From Pricia antarctica (GTDB lineage: Bacteria > Bacteroidota > Bacteroidia > Flavobacteriales > Flavobacteriaceae), in assembly GCA_011050085.1 (NCBI GenBank), contig DRGL01000036.1, forward strand, positions 1 through 64,000: 64,000 nt of DNA, read 5' to 3'. The notes under the pieces are model-generated. The model saw only the letters and a program-made list of their open reading frames with translations, did not search any database and was not told the DNA's origin. Within the stretch, counting starts at the first letter, position 1, and each line of letters opens with the position of its first letter. This document shows positions 46,514 through 55,079 of the stretch, one piece after another. Both the position numbers and the translations under genes were made by a program.

Positions 46514-47824
46514 TCAATCCTTAAACTGGCTGTAATCTCTATTGTACGGTCGGATGATGAGCCGAGCTTCACGATCGAACTTCACGTAATTATAGACCCA
46601 ATTCACAAAGACCACTGCTCTGTTTCGAAAACCGATAAGAAAAAAAAGGTGCACGAACATCCAAACGAACCAAGCAAAGATGCCTTGAAATTTGTAATGT
46701 TTTAAGTCCACTACAGCCTTATTTCTTCCTACGGTAGCCATACTTCCCTTATCCTTATAAATAAAAGGTTTCATGGGCTTGCTATTCAACATACGGACAA
46801 TATTCTCGCCAAGGTGCCGCCCCTGTTGAATGGCGGGTTGTGCAACCATGGGATGACCATTTGGCATTTCATCTGACGCCATGCAGGCCAAATCGCCTAT
46901 AGCAAAAATGTTTTCATAGCCGGCTATTTGGTTAAAGTTGTTCACCTTCATCCGATTGCCGGGCATTATAATATCCTTAGCCTCCAAACCTTTGACTGAA
47001 ACTGCCTTCACCCCTGCCGCCCAAACCATGGTAGCGGCTTCGAATACCAAGTCTGTTTTGGTCGTTACGGTTTTGCCATCATAACCGGTTACCCTGATAT
47101 TTTTCCACACCTGAACACCGAGTTCCTCCAAAAAATCCTCGGCTTTTTTCGAGGCCTTCTCACTCATTTCCTTCAAAATACGGTCGCCAGATTGAATCAA
47201 ATTAATTTGTGCCTTTCTTGTATCTAAATCAGGATAATCTTTGGGTAAAATTCCTTTTTTTATTTCCGCTAATGCCCCAGCAAGCTCAACACCTGTGGGT
47301 CCACCCCCCACAATGACAAAATTCATCAAGGCATCCCTTTCATGTAGATTATCGGTCAATAAGGCCTGTTCAAAATTCTCTAGAATCAAGCTTCTCAAAT
47401 TCAAGGATTGCGGAATGGATTTCATCCCCATACTATTCTTTTCAATTTCATCGTTTCCGAAAAAATTAGTTTCCGAACCCGTTCCGATTACGAGATAATC
47501 ATACCGAAGATTACCGATATTCGTTTGTACTAGATTCGACTCGATGACAACTTGCGTAACTTCGGCCAACCGAAAGAAAAAGTTTGAGTAGCCTTGAAAA
47601 ACTTTACGTAACGGATAGGCAATTGAATCAGGTTCTAGACCACCGGTAGAGACCTGATAGAGCAAAGGCTGAAAGGTATGGTAGTTATTTTTATCCAAAA
47701 GCACAACCTGTACCTCTTTTCCTCGCAATTTTTTGGCCAGAGCTATGCCTCCAAAGCCCCCACCTACGATGATAACCCGAGGAAAGCTGGATTTAGGAAT
47801 ATTCAACGCATCTGTATCTCCCAT
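46514..47824 (-). CDS. ndh: Type II NADH dehydrogenase (NDH-2)
   Basis: 436 residues from the ATG at 47824; a TTG seven codons upstream also exists. The FAD motif IIVGGGFGGIALAKKL, the quinone-site region NNYHTFQPLLYQVSTGGLEP and the NAD motif VIVGGGPTGVELAGAL mark a single-subunit, non-proton-pumping NADH:quinone oxidoreductase. A hydrophobic hairpin near the C-terminus (FAWFVWMFVHLFFLIG) provides membrane attachment, which is common in the Bacteroidota form. It feeds electrons to menaquinone. A TAAATTTG box lies just upstream. Confidence 0.93.
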   Translation of the reverse strand: MGDTDALNIPKSSFPRVIIVGGGFGGIALAKKLRGKEVQVVLLDKNNYHTFQPLLYQVSTGGLEPDSIAYPLRKVFQGYSNFFFRLAEVTQVVIESNLVQTNIGNLRYDYLVIGTGSETNFFGNDEIEKNSMGMKSIPQSLNLRSLILENFEQALLTDNLHERDALMNFVIVGGGPTGVELAGALAEIKKGILPKDYPDLDTRKAQINLIQSGDRILKEMSEKASKKAEDFLEELGVQVWKNIRVTGYDGKTVTTKTDLVFEAATMVWAAGVKAVSVKGLEAKDIIMPGNRMKVNNFNQIAGYENIFAIGDLACMASDEMPNGHPMVAQPAIQQGRHLGENIVRMLNSKPMKPFIYKDKGSMATVGRNKAVVDLKHYKFQGIFAWFVWMFVHLFFLIGFRNRAVVFVNWVYNYVKFDREARLIIRPYNRDYSQFKD

Positions 47825-47842
47825 ATTTCTTTCGCTAAGGGC

Positions 47843-47850
47843 CAAATTTA
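47843..47850 (-). promoter_or_regulatory. Possible ndh -7 box (TAAATTTG on minus strand)
   Basis: CAAATTTA on the plus strand, 19 bp before the ndh ATG. No paired TTG at normal distance. Confidence 0.4.
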
Positions 47851-47945
47851 AACAATGGTTTTTGTTAAATTAAGGCTATTCCAGCTTTTTGTGTAACGAA
47901 ACCGAAATTTCATCTACTAATACCAAAGTAACCTACCACTTCAGT

Positions 47946-48440
47946 GTGAACAAAGACCTCGAACATCAGTTTGTGACGGAACTTGAGAACAACCAGAACA
48001 TTGTTCACAAGGTCTGCACGCTTTATACCAATAACCGGGATGCGCATAAGGATCTTTTTCAAGAAATTACCATTCAGTTGTGGAAAGCGTATCCCAAGTT
48101 TAGGGGAGATTCAAAATTCAGTACTTGGATGTACCGCGTAGCCCTGAATACGGCGATAACTTTATATAGAAAATCGAAAAGGAGCATCAGGACCCAAGAT
48201 TACGAATCGGTTATTTTTAAGATTAAGGCAGAGGAATACGACCCCACAGAAGAGGAGCAACTCAAGCTTTTGTACAAGGCTGTCAAGCAATTGGGAGATA
48301 TCGATAAAGCTTTGGTATTTCTGTATTTAGAAGATAAAAATTACGACGAAATCAGCGATATGCTCGGTATAAGTGAGGTGAATGCAAGAGTAAAGATGAA
48401 TCGAATAAAGAACAAATTAAGAACCATATTGAATCCATAG
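47946..48440 (+). CDS. Second ECF sigma factor
   Basis: About 164 residues if started at GTG 47946 (VNKDLEHQF read with Met); the frame stays open to a TTG at 47889, which would add 19 poorly conserved-looking residues. No in-frame ATG precedes region 2. Region 2: AHKDLFQEITIQLWKAYPKF and FSTWMYRVALNTAI. Region 4: DKALVFLYLEDKNYDEISD followed by a helix-turn-helix with NARVKMNRIKNKLR. The downstream gene, five bases after the stop, encodes a four-helix membrane protein that may take the place of a classical anti-sigma factor. Confidence 0.88.
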   Translation: MNKDLEHQFVTELENNQNIVHKVCTLYTNNRDAHKDLFQEITIQLWKAYPKFRGDSKFSTWMYRVALNTAITLYRKSKRSIRTQDYESVIFKIKAEEYDPTEEEQLKLLYKAVKQLGDIDKALVFLYLEDKNYDEISDMLGISEVNARVKMNRIKNKLRTILNP

Positions 48441-48445
48441 GGAAT

Positions 48446-49102
48446 ATGTTGGATGAACTAGACTTATTAAAAAAGGATTGGCAGAGAAAGGCGGAAAATC
48501 TCCCCAAACTATCCTTTGATGAAATCTATCGGATGCTGTGGAAAAAATCATCTTCGATAGTAAAGTGGATATGCTATATCAGTATCATCGAACTGGTATT
48601 TTGGATTGTCATGAGCATTCTACCCTTTTTCTGGAACTCGTTTCAAGAAAAGCTAGATGACACCTACGGAAGCGGAGAGGATACCTTTGTCATTTTTTCA
48701 AGTGCTTTTGGGGTAGCGGTCGTTATCATTTTCATATTCTACCTTTTCAGGGCCTATAAATCGATATCAACCGTTGATAATGTAAAGAAGTTAATGGAAA
48801 GTATTCTGCGTACAAGGCGCATAGTTAGGTATTATGTAATCTATAATCTTTTCATGGCCGTGCTCATTACGCTTTATACGTTCTATACTCTGTTTACCCA
48901 CGACGACAAAACTATGCAACTGCTTGAAAGTGTAAAAGAAAACGGTTCTGAATTGCGCTTTTGGCTCATTTCAGGCTTAATCGTTCTCGCAGGTATCGGA
49001 TTTATGGTGGCTATTATATGGCTCTTCTACCGACTGGTATACGGTATTTTATTGAAGCGATTATACCAAAATTATAAGGAATTGGAACGCCTTGAGGTTT
49101 GA
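48446..49102 (+). CDS. Four-helix membrane protein, putative sigma partner
   Basis: 218 residues with four strong membrane helices (about 41-63, 80-103, 132-152, 177-200). A ~40-residue charged cytoplasmic N-terminus begins MLDELDLLKKDWQRK; this LKKDW start is typical of a conserved, unnamed Bacteroidota family found directly after ECF sigma genes. No ZAS or other anti-sigma fold is visible. Position and topology suggest it could hold the sigma factor at the membrane, but this is inference. A basic, Leu-rich C-terminus follows the last helix. Confidence 0.7.
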   Translation: MLDELDLLKKDWQRKAENLPKLSFDEIYRMLWKKSSSIVKWICYISIIELVFWIVMSILPFFWNSFQEKLDDTYGSGEDTFVIFSSAFGVAVVIIFIFYLFRAYKSISTVDNVKKLMESILRTRRIVRYYVIYNLFMAVLITLYTFYTLFTHDDKTMQLLESVKENGSELRFWLISGLIVLAGIGFMVAIIWLFYRLVYGILLKRLYQNYKELERLEV

Positions 49103-49115
49103 TTACCATTAGTGT

Positions 49116-49931
49116 TTACACTTTCTTACGGTTTCTGAACCGCCGCAATTCATTCTCTTGTTCATACGCCATCAAATCTTTTTGTGGGATGACTTTTAGG
49201 AAGGATGGATGTTGTTCTATGGCATATTCCAATTTTTCGATAATGGCGTCGAATGACTCGTTTTCATAGTCGATATCAAGAGGTTCTTTGATTACGATGG
49301 ATTGAAGGATGCCTTTTTTCTTGATGCGCAAACCTTTTTTATCGAATGACCGCCTAAAACCATCAATAACTACGGGCACAACGATGGGCTTATATTTTTT
49401 TATGATATGTGCAGTTCCTTTACGCAAAGGCTTCCACGGCGTAGTTGTGCCCTGAGGAAATGTAATTACCCATCCATCGTCCAAGGCTTTGCCTATATTG
49501 GAAATATCGCTGAACTTGACCTGGCGATTAATGTCTTGTCCTTGAGCTCGCCACGTACGCTCGACGCTGATTGAACCGGCATAGGCAAAGATTTTGGTCA
49601 ACAAACTCTTTTTCATGGTTTCCGCAGCCGCTATATAATACATGTTTAGTTTTGGCTGCCAGATATATCCAATATTCTTAATGGAATCGTTTCTACCGCT
49701 TAGGCTGGCATTGAACACGTGAAACATAGCCACCACATCTGCAAAATAAGTCTGGTGATTACTAACAAAAAGTACGTTTCTATCCGGCAATGACCGAATG
49801 ATTTCAGAACCGTCAATTTCCAAACTATTGAATTGTTTGTACCGCGAATGTGTCATCACTCCCAATAGACGTATCAACCACTTTTTTAAAAATAAGATAT
49901 GCCCAAAAGGATTTTCTTTGAATAGCCCCAT
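49116..49931 (-). CDS. PlsC-like 1-acyl-glycerol-phosphate/lysophospholipid acyltransferase
   Basis: 271 residues. Acyltransferase block I NHQTYFAD (the HX4D catalytic motif) is near residue 78, and block III is FPQGTTTPW in place of the usual FPEGT. PIVVPVVIDGFRRSF is block IV. A preceding hydrophobic segment (WLIRLLGVM) probably associates with the inner membrane. The Glu-to-Gln change in block III occurs in a few PlsC-like groups that use other acceptors such as ornithine lipids, so the substrate is uncertain. It is transcribed alone. Confidence 0.85.
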   Translation of the reverse strand: MGLFKENPFGHILFLKKWLIRLLGVMTHSRYKQFNSLEIDGSEIIRSLPDRNVLFVSNHQTYFADVVAMFHVFNASLSGRNDSIKNIGYIWQPKLNMYYIAAAETMKKSLLTKIFAYAGSISVERTWRAQGQDINRQVKFSDISNIGKALDDGWVITFPQGTTTPWKPLRKGTAHIIKKYKPIVVPVVIDGFRRSFDKKGLRIKKKGILQSIVIKEPLDIDYENESFDAIIEKLEYAIEQHPSFLKVIPQKDLMAYEQENELRRFRNRKKV

Positions 49932-50171
49932 AGGATGCTAATGTACAAAAAAGAAGGAAAGAAGAATGCAGAATTCGAACGGAACATCCTACTTAATCCC
50001 CTATATAAAAGAGACAACTTACGGGTAGTTTCAAAAAGGGCTATTGTTCAATTATTAAGTGGAACAAAATACTATTACCGATGTTATTTATAAAATAAAT
50101 TTACCGCCTAAACGGTACAGCATGGGAAATTAGTGCGATATCCAAACTATTTAAAAATATTTATGCTCGAC

Positions 50172-50816
50172 TTACAAAATTTCCTTTAGTAGCGTCCGCA
50201 TTTCATTAAGCATCATTCCAGTAGCACCCCAAACGGTATACCCGTTCAGCTTGAAAGCAGGAACCGAAACGTTTTGGGCGTAAGACGTGGTCAAGGTTTC
50301 CGAAAATAGGTTCGTATCATCTAAAAAATCGGTCAGTGAAACCTCGATAAGGTCAGCTACTTCGGATACTTGTGGAACAAAGACTTGCGCGTTTCTGCAG
50401 AGCCCCATAAAAGGATACACTTCAAAGTTACTCGGAGGAATATATATGGAGCTGAATGCCCTGATCACCTCAATATTTTCAGGAGAAATACCTACTTCTT
50501 CCCATGTTTCCCGTAAAGCCGTTGCTTCGATATCGGAGTCCGTTACCTCTACCTTTCCCCCTGGAAAACCAATTTGGTTCGAGTGAACGTCTTTAGGATG
50601 CGGTTGCCTTAAAATCAGCAGCAGGTGTGTTTCATTTTGTATATCCGGATAGAACAAGGCCATTACTCCCGCTTTTTTCGGGTTTTTTCGTTCATCTCTT
50701 GCCCTTCGTAATTCTTGTATTCGAAAGTCAGGCGCCATTTTTACATGGGAGGCTTCTCCCGGTAACGCCAATTGTTTTATTTTTGGGATACGTAAGGCAA
50801 AATCATCAAAATTCAT
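50172..50816 (-). CDS. CoA-type Nudix hydrolase
   Basis: 214 residues from the ATG at 50816 (MNFDDFALRIPKI); the frame extends 16 codons further upstream without a better start. The UPF0035/CoA-pyrophosphatase pattern is present: LLILRQPHPKDVHSNQIGFP leading into GGKVEVTD and the Nudix core ATALRETWEEVGI. Homologs split CoA and its derivatives to 3',5'-ADP and phosphopantetheine in the presence of Mg or Mn. Its start codon overlaps the oppositely oriented start of the cyclophilin gene (CATG), so the two share essentially no intergenic promoter space. Confidence 0.9.
   Translation of the reverse strand: MNFDDFALRIPKIKQLALPGEASHVKMAPDFRIQELRRARDERKNPKKAGVMALFYPDIQNETHLLLILRQPHPKDVHSNQIGFPGGKVEVTDSDIEATALRETWEEVGISPENIEVIRAFSSIYIPPSNFEVYPFMGLCRNAQVFVPQVSEVADLIEVSLTDFLDDTNLFSETLTTSYAQNVSVPAFKLNGYTVWGATGMMLNEMRTLLKEIL
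50778..50785 (+). promoter_or_regulatory. Possible cyclophilin -7 box (TATTTTTG) inside the Nudix gene
   Basis: Exact TAnnTTTG match 29 bp before the cyclophilin ATG, inside codons 11-13 of the opposite-strand Nudix gene. No TTG at standard spacing. Confidence 0.4.
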
Positions 50817-51546
50817 GAAAGTCCATCGTTTTTTTACAAGTGCAATATTACTACTATTTTTCATGGCCTCATGTGGCGACGAACCGAAGAAAGAGGATGC
50901 TTCGCAAGAAGTAGAAGTAATTCAGAAAGATTCAGTCCCCATAGATTCTACTGCGCTTAAAGATAAGGAGGTAGAAGAGAAAAAATTCGTGTTAACTGAA
51001 GATAATGCCGTTGATTTTTTCTTTGATTACCAAAAAGACCTTAAGGTCGATAAAGTGAAGATTACCACCCGATTAGGTAGTTTTACAGTACAGCTATTTG
51101 ACAATGTTCCTTACCACAAGGCAAATTTTATTTATTTGACCCGTAAGGGCTATTTCAACGACACCCAATTTCACCGTGTTGTGAAGGATTTTATTATTCA
51201 GGGCGGGAATTCCGATGATCGAGAGACCGGAAGAAAAAGAAGTGAAATAGGTCGTTATCTTTTGCCGCCCGATTCTCGAAAAGGGCACCGACATGATAGG
51301 GGTACATTATCTATGCCCAGTAGTGAAAAGGAAAACAATCCGCACATGCTGGCATCGCCTTACGAATTCTTTATTGTCGTGACCAAACCAGGCTCATATC
51401 ATCTTGACGGGGACTTTACGCCCTTCGGGAGGGTTATCGAGGGTATGGATGTTGTTGATAAAATCAATAATGTTCCCACTGGTGAACAAGGAGACTGGCC
51501 GTTGCAGAACATCTATATCCAGAAAGCTGAAGTTCTTGGGGAGTAA
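50815..51546 (+). CDS. Lipoprotein cyclophilin-type peptidyl-prolyl isomerase
   Basis: 243 residues. The signal ends at the lipobox FMASC (Cys20), followed by an acidic, Glu/Asp-rich linker of ~50 residues, so the enzyme is tethered in the periplasm or at the surface. The cyclophilin fold is seen in TRLGSFTVQLFDNVPYHKANF, FHRVVKDFIIQGG with the catalytic Arg, GTLSMP and FTPFGRVIEGMDVVDKI. The active-site loop differs from classic CypA (DDRETGRKRSEIG), as is usual in Bacteroidota. It is expected to help folding of exported proteins. Confidence 0.92.
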   Translation: MKVHRFFTSAILLLFFMASCGDEPKKEDASQEVEVIQKDSVPIDSTALKDKEVEEKKFVLTEDNAVDFFFDYQKDLKVDKVKITTRLGSFTVQLFDNVPYHKANFIYLTRKGYFNDTQFHRVVKDFIIQGGNSDDRETGRKRSEIGRYLLPPDSRKGHRHDRGTLSMPSSEKENNPHMLASPYEFFIVVTKPGSYHLDGDFTPFGRVIEGMDVVDKINNVPTGEQGDWPLQNIYIQKAEVLGE

Positions 51547-51628
51547 TTGGCGGTATTTGTAAAATAAAAATTAAGTAACCTATTCTATATTGTCAACTGG
51601 ATTATTGGGGACTGAAAACCACAATGCG

Positions 51629-52243
51629 TCACCAATTTTCCTTTCTGTAAATATTGGGAAGGGAAATCTTGAATTTTACGGCTAAGAGTCGGGTTAAAAT
51701 GATAATACAAATGGCACCGATATACGCATAGGTCGTATATATAGGTAACAATACAAGAATAAAATAGCTAAGACCTCCTAAAATACAGGCCGTAGCATAA
51801 ACTTCCTTCCTAAATATTACTGGAATTTCATTACAAAGAATATCACGGATAACCCCACCGAAACAGGCGGTTATTGTACCTAATGCAATACACATCACGG
51901 GTGATACGCCAGCAGTCAATCCTTTTTCGATTCCGACCATCGTAAAAAGACCGATTCCGATGGTATCAAATAAAAGAAGGGTTCGTCGCAGATATTTCAA
52001 TTGATTGACAAACAGGATTGCAAGTACTACGGTAATAAAAATAATTAATACATAGGTATATTCCCGCATCCAGGCCACAGGCGTATTACCTATTAGAATA
52101 TCCCTCAAGGTTCCGCCACCCACTGCAGTGACGAATGCTATGATAAAAACACCAAAAAGGTCCAATTTTTTTTCCATGGCAACCAATACCCCGGAAATAG
52201 CGAAGGCGATGGTTCCTAAAATATCGATGATGAAATAGAACAT
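51629..52243 (-). CDS. TRIC-type cation channel family protein (UPF0126)
   Basis: 204 residues with about seven membrane helices in two inverted repeats. Glycine-rich loops AFVTAVGGGTLRDILIGNTP and GTITACFGGVIRDILCNEIP carry the paired GGG/R-D signature of the family. Prokaryotic TRIC homologs form trimeric monovalent cation channels. The gene is complete. Physiological role in bacteria unknown. Confidence 0.9.
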   Translation of the reverse strand: MFYFIIDILGTIAFAISGVLVAMEKKLDLFGVFIIAFVTAVGGGTLRDILIGNTPVAWMREYTYVLIIFITVVLAILFVNQLKYLRRTLLLFDTIGIGLFTMVGIEKGLTAGVSPVMCIALGTITACFGGVIRDILCNEIPVIFRKEVYATACILGGLSYFILVLLPIYTTYAYIGAICIIILTRLLAVKFKISLPNIYRKENW

Positions 52244-52384
52244 GGTAACGCCAATATTAAAGGCTTATGCAAAAATTATTTTGTAATTGCAAAGATACCT
52301 TTATCTGCTTAGCTAGAAAATTGGGGTAGATGTTGCGTACTTAGATGTACTTTAAAAATCCTGAAAGTTCGCAATAATATAAAG

Positions 52385-53179
52385 ATTTCAGCAATCGGGA
52401 ATCGGTTAACTGAATTCGGTCTTAAAAAGATATGCCGTGTAGGACATACACAAGAATTTGAACAGTAAAGGAATATGTATCAGGCGATGATTTTCGTACC
52501 GTCAACGACAAGGCCACCGCTAGACAAAACAAGTTGATGGTAAATCAATACCAAGACGAACGCTCGCAGCCCATTTACTCTATAATCGACACAGGTAGAA
52601 TCATAAAGATGCTATTTAAGGTACTGAAATTACTAGATTACGCCATCAATTCGACCTTGGTCTTTTCGAACATAGCCTTGAAACGCAAGGATAAGACCGA
52701 AATGCTACAGTTCCCTAAAAAACAGAAGATTTTTTGCCGGCAGTACAGAAACTAGCGCAACAGAACACAATTTTAGAAATCTTTAAAATATCAAAACGCA
52801 ATTTAGCGATTCCGATTTTAGAATGCTTTATGCGACTGTAAAACACAATCAATCACCGCAGCTTGTTGCTGCTCTATACAAACTTCGAACATATTTTAGC
52901 GCTTAAAAGACAGCTGCCCTTTTTATTGGCCTTAATAAAAAACATGTACTGGCGGTTATTTTTTTTGAGAATACCGAGCTTAAGAAGCTTACAAAACCGA
53001 TGCCTTCGATGTACAAGCTATCTTCCACAAAACATAGCCGAAAAATTCGTACTTGAAAAACGTATGATGCAAAAAGAACTACAACGCTACGGCATTCATA
53101 CCATCCTGAAGAAGCTAGAAAGTTTAACTATCAATACCATCAAAAAATAGTTAAAATCAAGGCTAAGGGTATTTTGTAA
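52385..53179 (+). pseudogene. DUF58-domain protein, C-terminal remnant with several frameshifts
   Basis: Consecutive blocks in shifting frames match the C-terminal ~250 residues of the flavobacterial DUF58 (BatA/vWA-neighbour) family. They are RLTEFGLKKI, VGHTQEFEQ, EYVSGDDFRTVN, MVNQYQDERSQPIYS, LLDYAINSTLVFSNIAL, FLPAVQKLAQQ, LLLLYTNFEHILALKRQLPF, FFENTELKKL, IAEKFVLEKRMMQKEL and LTINTI. An in-frame stop (after FEQ) and at least four frame changes separate them. The N-terminal half and the normal MoxR AAA+ neighbour are absent. The blocks are still well conserved, so inactivation is probably recent. The final stop in frame is at 53177-53179. Confidence 0.88.
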
Positions 53180-53495
53180 ATTTAAACTTACAACATATAA
53201 AACTTTGAATTTATTTCTCGTAGGATAAAAACTCAAAGCGTGCACTGTTGATAAGTTTTAGATAAGAAATGATAACTTTTTACCGGCAGAATTGGTGAGG
53301 GATGATCGATGAAATACATCTTAAACCTAGCTTTTAGGATAGCATACTTCAAAAATTTCACATTTTAATTTTATTCTAAATCTTAACTTGTGCCTTCACC
53401 GTCAATTACATCAATGATTGGTCGGATATATCTCGGATATATCTTTTAAATATTTAGTACTCATTTTTTTTTACCGCTAAAACCACCTTTCAGAA
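53180..53495. other. Spacer after DUF58 pseudogene
   Basis: About 315 AT-rich bases. No gene, hairpin or promoter box convincingly seen. Confidence 0.4.
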
Positions 53496-54029
53496 ATGTC
53501 TCATGAATCTACATCCGATAAGAGTTTAGCCAAGTATTTAGGTTTAACCTCCAAAAAAGCAAAATATGAATATCGCTTGGTAGATTATAGAAATGAGCGT
53601 TACAGAACTGATGTTTTACTCAGTCAGACAAAATGCAACATCACTATTTCATCAAAGGGTATCCTGGTTCTTGGTAATTTTTCGACCAATATCCCCAAAA
53701 TTCCCGTTATGAAAGAGGAAATTGAGACGATTACGCTAATTCGGGGCAAGGAAGTTATCGATACATTTTATCTTTCTCCCATGCATTTGCTCTCTAAGTT
53801 GGGTGTTCCCAACCATATCTCCCGTCATGCAAGCATTCTTCCTTTTGAATACAAAATAGGTGAAACCAGACTAATCATCAAAAGTAAAGCGTGTCAGTTA
53901 ACCTTGATATCGCACGGCGCTAGATACGAAAAACTACTTCGTAGTCTTAAGAGTTGGGGTTACGGTGGTAAATTAAACCTTGTTGAGAAGCCAAGTACAA
54001 ATTACCTTACTTATATGAACAGAAATTAA
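53496..54029 (+). CDS. Hypothetical protein
   Basis: A 177-residue protein I do not recognise. It lacks a signal peptide and membrane segments, is rich in Lys, Leu, Ile and Ser, and looks like a mixed alpha/beta protein with a basic surface (KSLAKYLGLTSKKAKYEYRL at the start, KYLGLTSKKAKYE being the charged part). Codon use resembles neighbouring genes, so it is probably expressed. No operon partner is evident: the DinB gene starts ~140 bp later. Confidence 0.55.
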   Translation: MSHESTSDKSLAKYLGLTSKKAKYEYRLVDYRNERYRTDVLLSQTKCNITISSKGILVLGNFSTNIPKIPVMKEEIETITLIRGKEVIDTFYLSPMHLLSKLGVPNHISRHASILPFEYKIGETRLIIKSKACQLTLISHGARYEKLLRSLKSWGYGGKLNLVEKPSTNYLTYMNRN

Positions 54030-54172
54030 AGCTGTTCAAGAGTTTCCGCACTATACGAAAAATTCAAAATTCACTTCGTGGTCTTACCATAATCAAGTAT
54101 AATTGAAATGCATTAAGCGTCATTCTACGAATTAAATGCTAAACGTCTAAAAATGCATCACATGTGCCGAAA

Positions 54173-54715
54173 ATGTTAAATAAGAAGCCAAAAAAAAACA
54201 GTCCCGAAGTTTGGCTTAGAGGGCCAATCGAAGGCATTCCCGATTTGCTCCAGCCCGCTGCACACGCTCTTCTACAATCTAGCGAAGAAATTGCTAAGTA
54301 CCTTGACGGGTTTCCCGAACAACTGTTATGGCAAAAAACTTCAGGTCGAGCTACCGTAGGATTTCATTTACTACACATTACTGGGGTCTTAGATCGAATG
54401 ATGACCTATGCTAGAGGTAAAAAGCTATCGGAAGAACAATTTGAGTTTTTGAATAATGAAGAAAAAGCGGTTACACATATGTCTTCGAAAAAATTGATAG
54501 TTGCTTTTGAGCAGAAAGTAAGCGAAGCCTTACAATATTTTACTTCTTTGAACGAATCCGAATTGACGGAAGCACGACATGTAGGTCGGAAAAAATTACC
54601 AAGTACGGTTATCGGTCTACTTTTTCATGCTGCCGAGCATAGTCAACGCCACGTAGGGCAATTGTTGGTGACCGTGAGTGTTTTACGCAATACTGATGGA
54701 CGGTTTGAAAATTAA
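54173..54715 (+). CDS. DinB-family protein
   Basis: 180 residues from the ATG at 54173; a GTG three codons upstream is possible. The four-helix DinB/YfiT-like metal-binding fold is suggested by GFHLLHITGVLDRMM (first His) and HAAEHSQRHVGQLL (second and third His) near the C-terminus. Family members in Bacteroidota and Bacillota include bacillithiol S-transferases and many proteins of unknown activity. The thiol substrate is unknown here. DUF2007 lies 71 bp downstream. Confidence 0.85.
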   Translation: MLNKKPKKNSPEVWLRGPIEGIPDLLQPAAHALLQSSEEIAKYLDGFPEQLLWQKTSGRATVGFHLLHITGVLDRMMTYARGKKLSEEQFEFLNNEEKAVTHMSSKKLIVAFEQKVSEALQYFTSLNESELTEARHVGRKKLPSTVIGLLFHAAEHSQRHVGQLLVTVSVLRNTDGRFEN

Positions 54716-54786
54716 CAACCTATTTTTACCCCAAACCTTTGCAAAGTTATTGCTATCTTAGTTCATTATATATTTAAAAAATAGCT

Positions 54787-55020
54787 ATGAGTTCGGACTA
54801 TACTAAAATCTACACGGGCAACCCCTTCATTACACAACTTATTATTACGGAATTAAACGAAGCGGGTATCGAGCCCATCGTTAAAGACGAATCCGAATCA
54901 GCACGATTGGCTGGTTTTGCAGCTAATATTGATGGAGATCGTGAAATTCACGTACACAAAGGTCAGGTAGAAAAAGCCGCGGATATAGTGAATCGCATTC
55001 TAGCAGATCGGAAAGTGTAA
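54787..55020 (+). CDS. DUF2007 small protein
   Basis: A 77-residue protein. The pattern KIYTGNPFITQLIITELNEA, GIEPIVKDESES and the closing HVHKGQVEKAADIV match DUF2007 (putative signal-transducing protein, a ferredoxin-like alpha/beta fold related to PII-type folds). Function unknown. It lies 59 bp before the large cytochrome gene. Confidence 0.88.
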   Translation: MSSDYTKIYTGNPFITQLIITELNEAGIEPIVKDESESARLAGFAANIDGDREIHVHKGQVEKAADIVNRILADRKV

Positions 55021-55079
55021 CACACACATACGGCACTTATTTAATGAATTAAAGAACCTTACCTTATTAAAATCCAATA

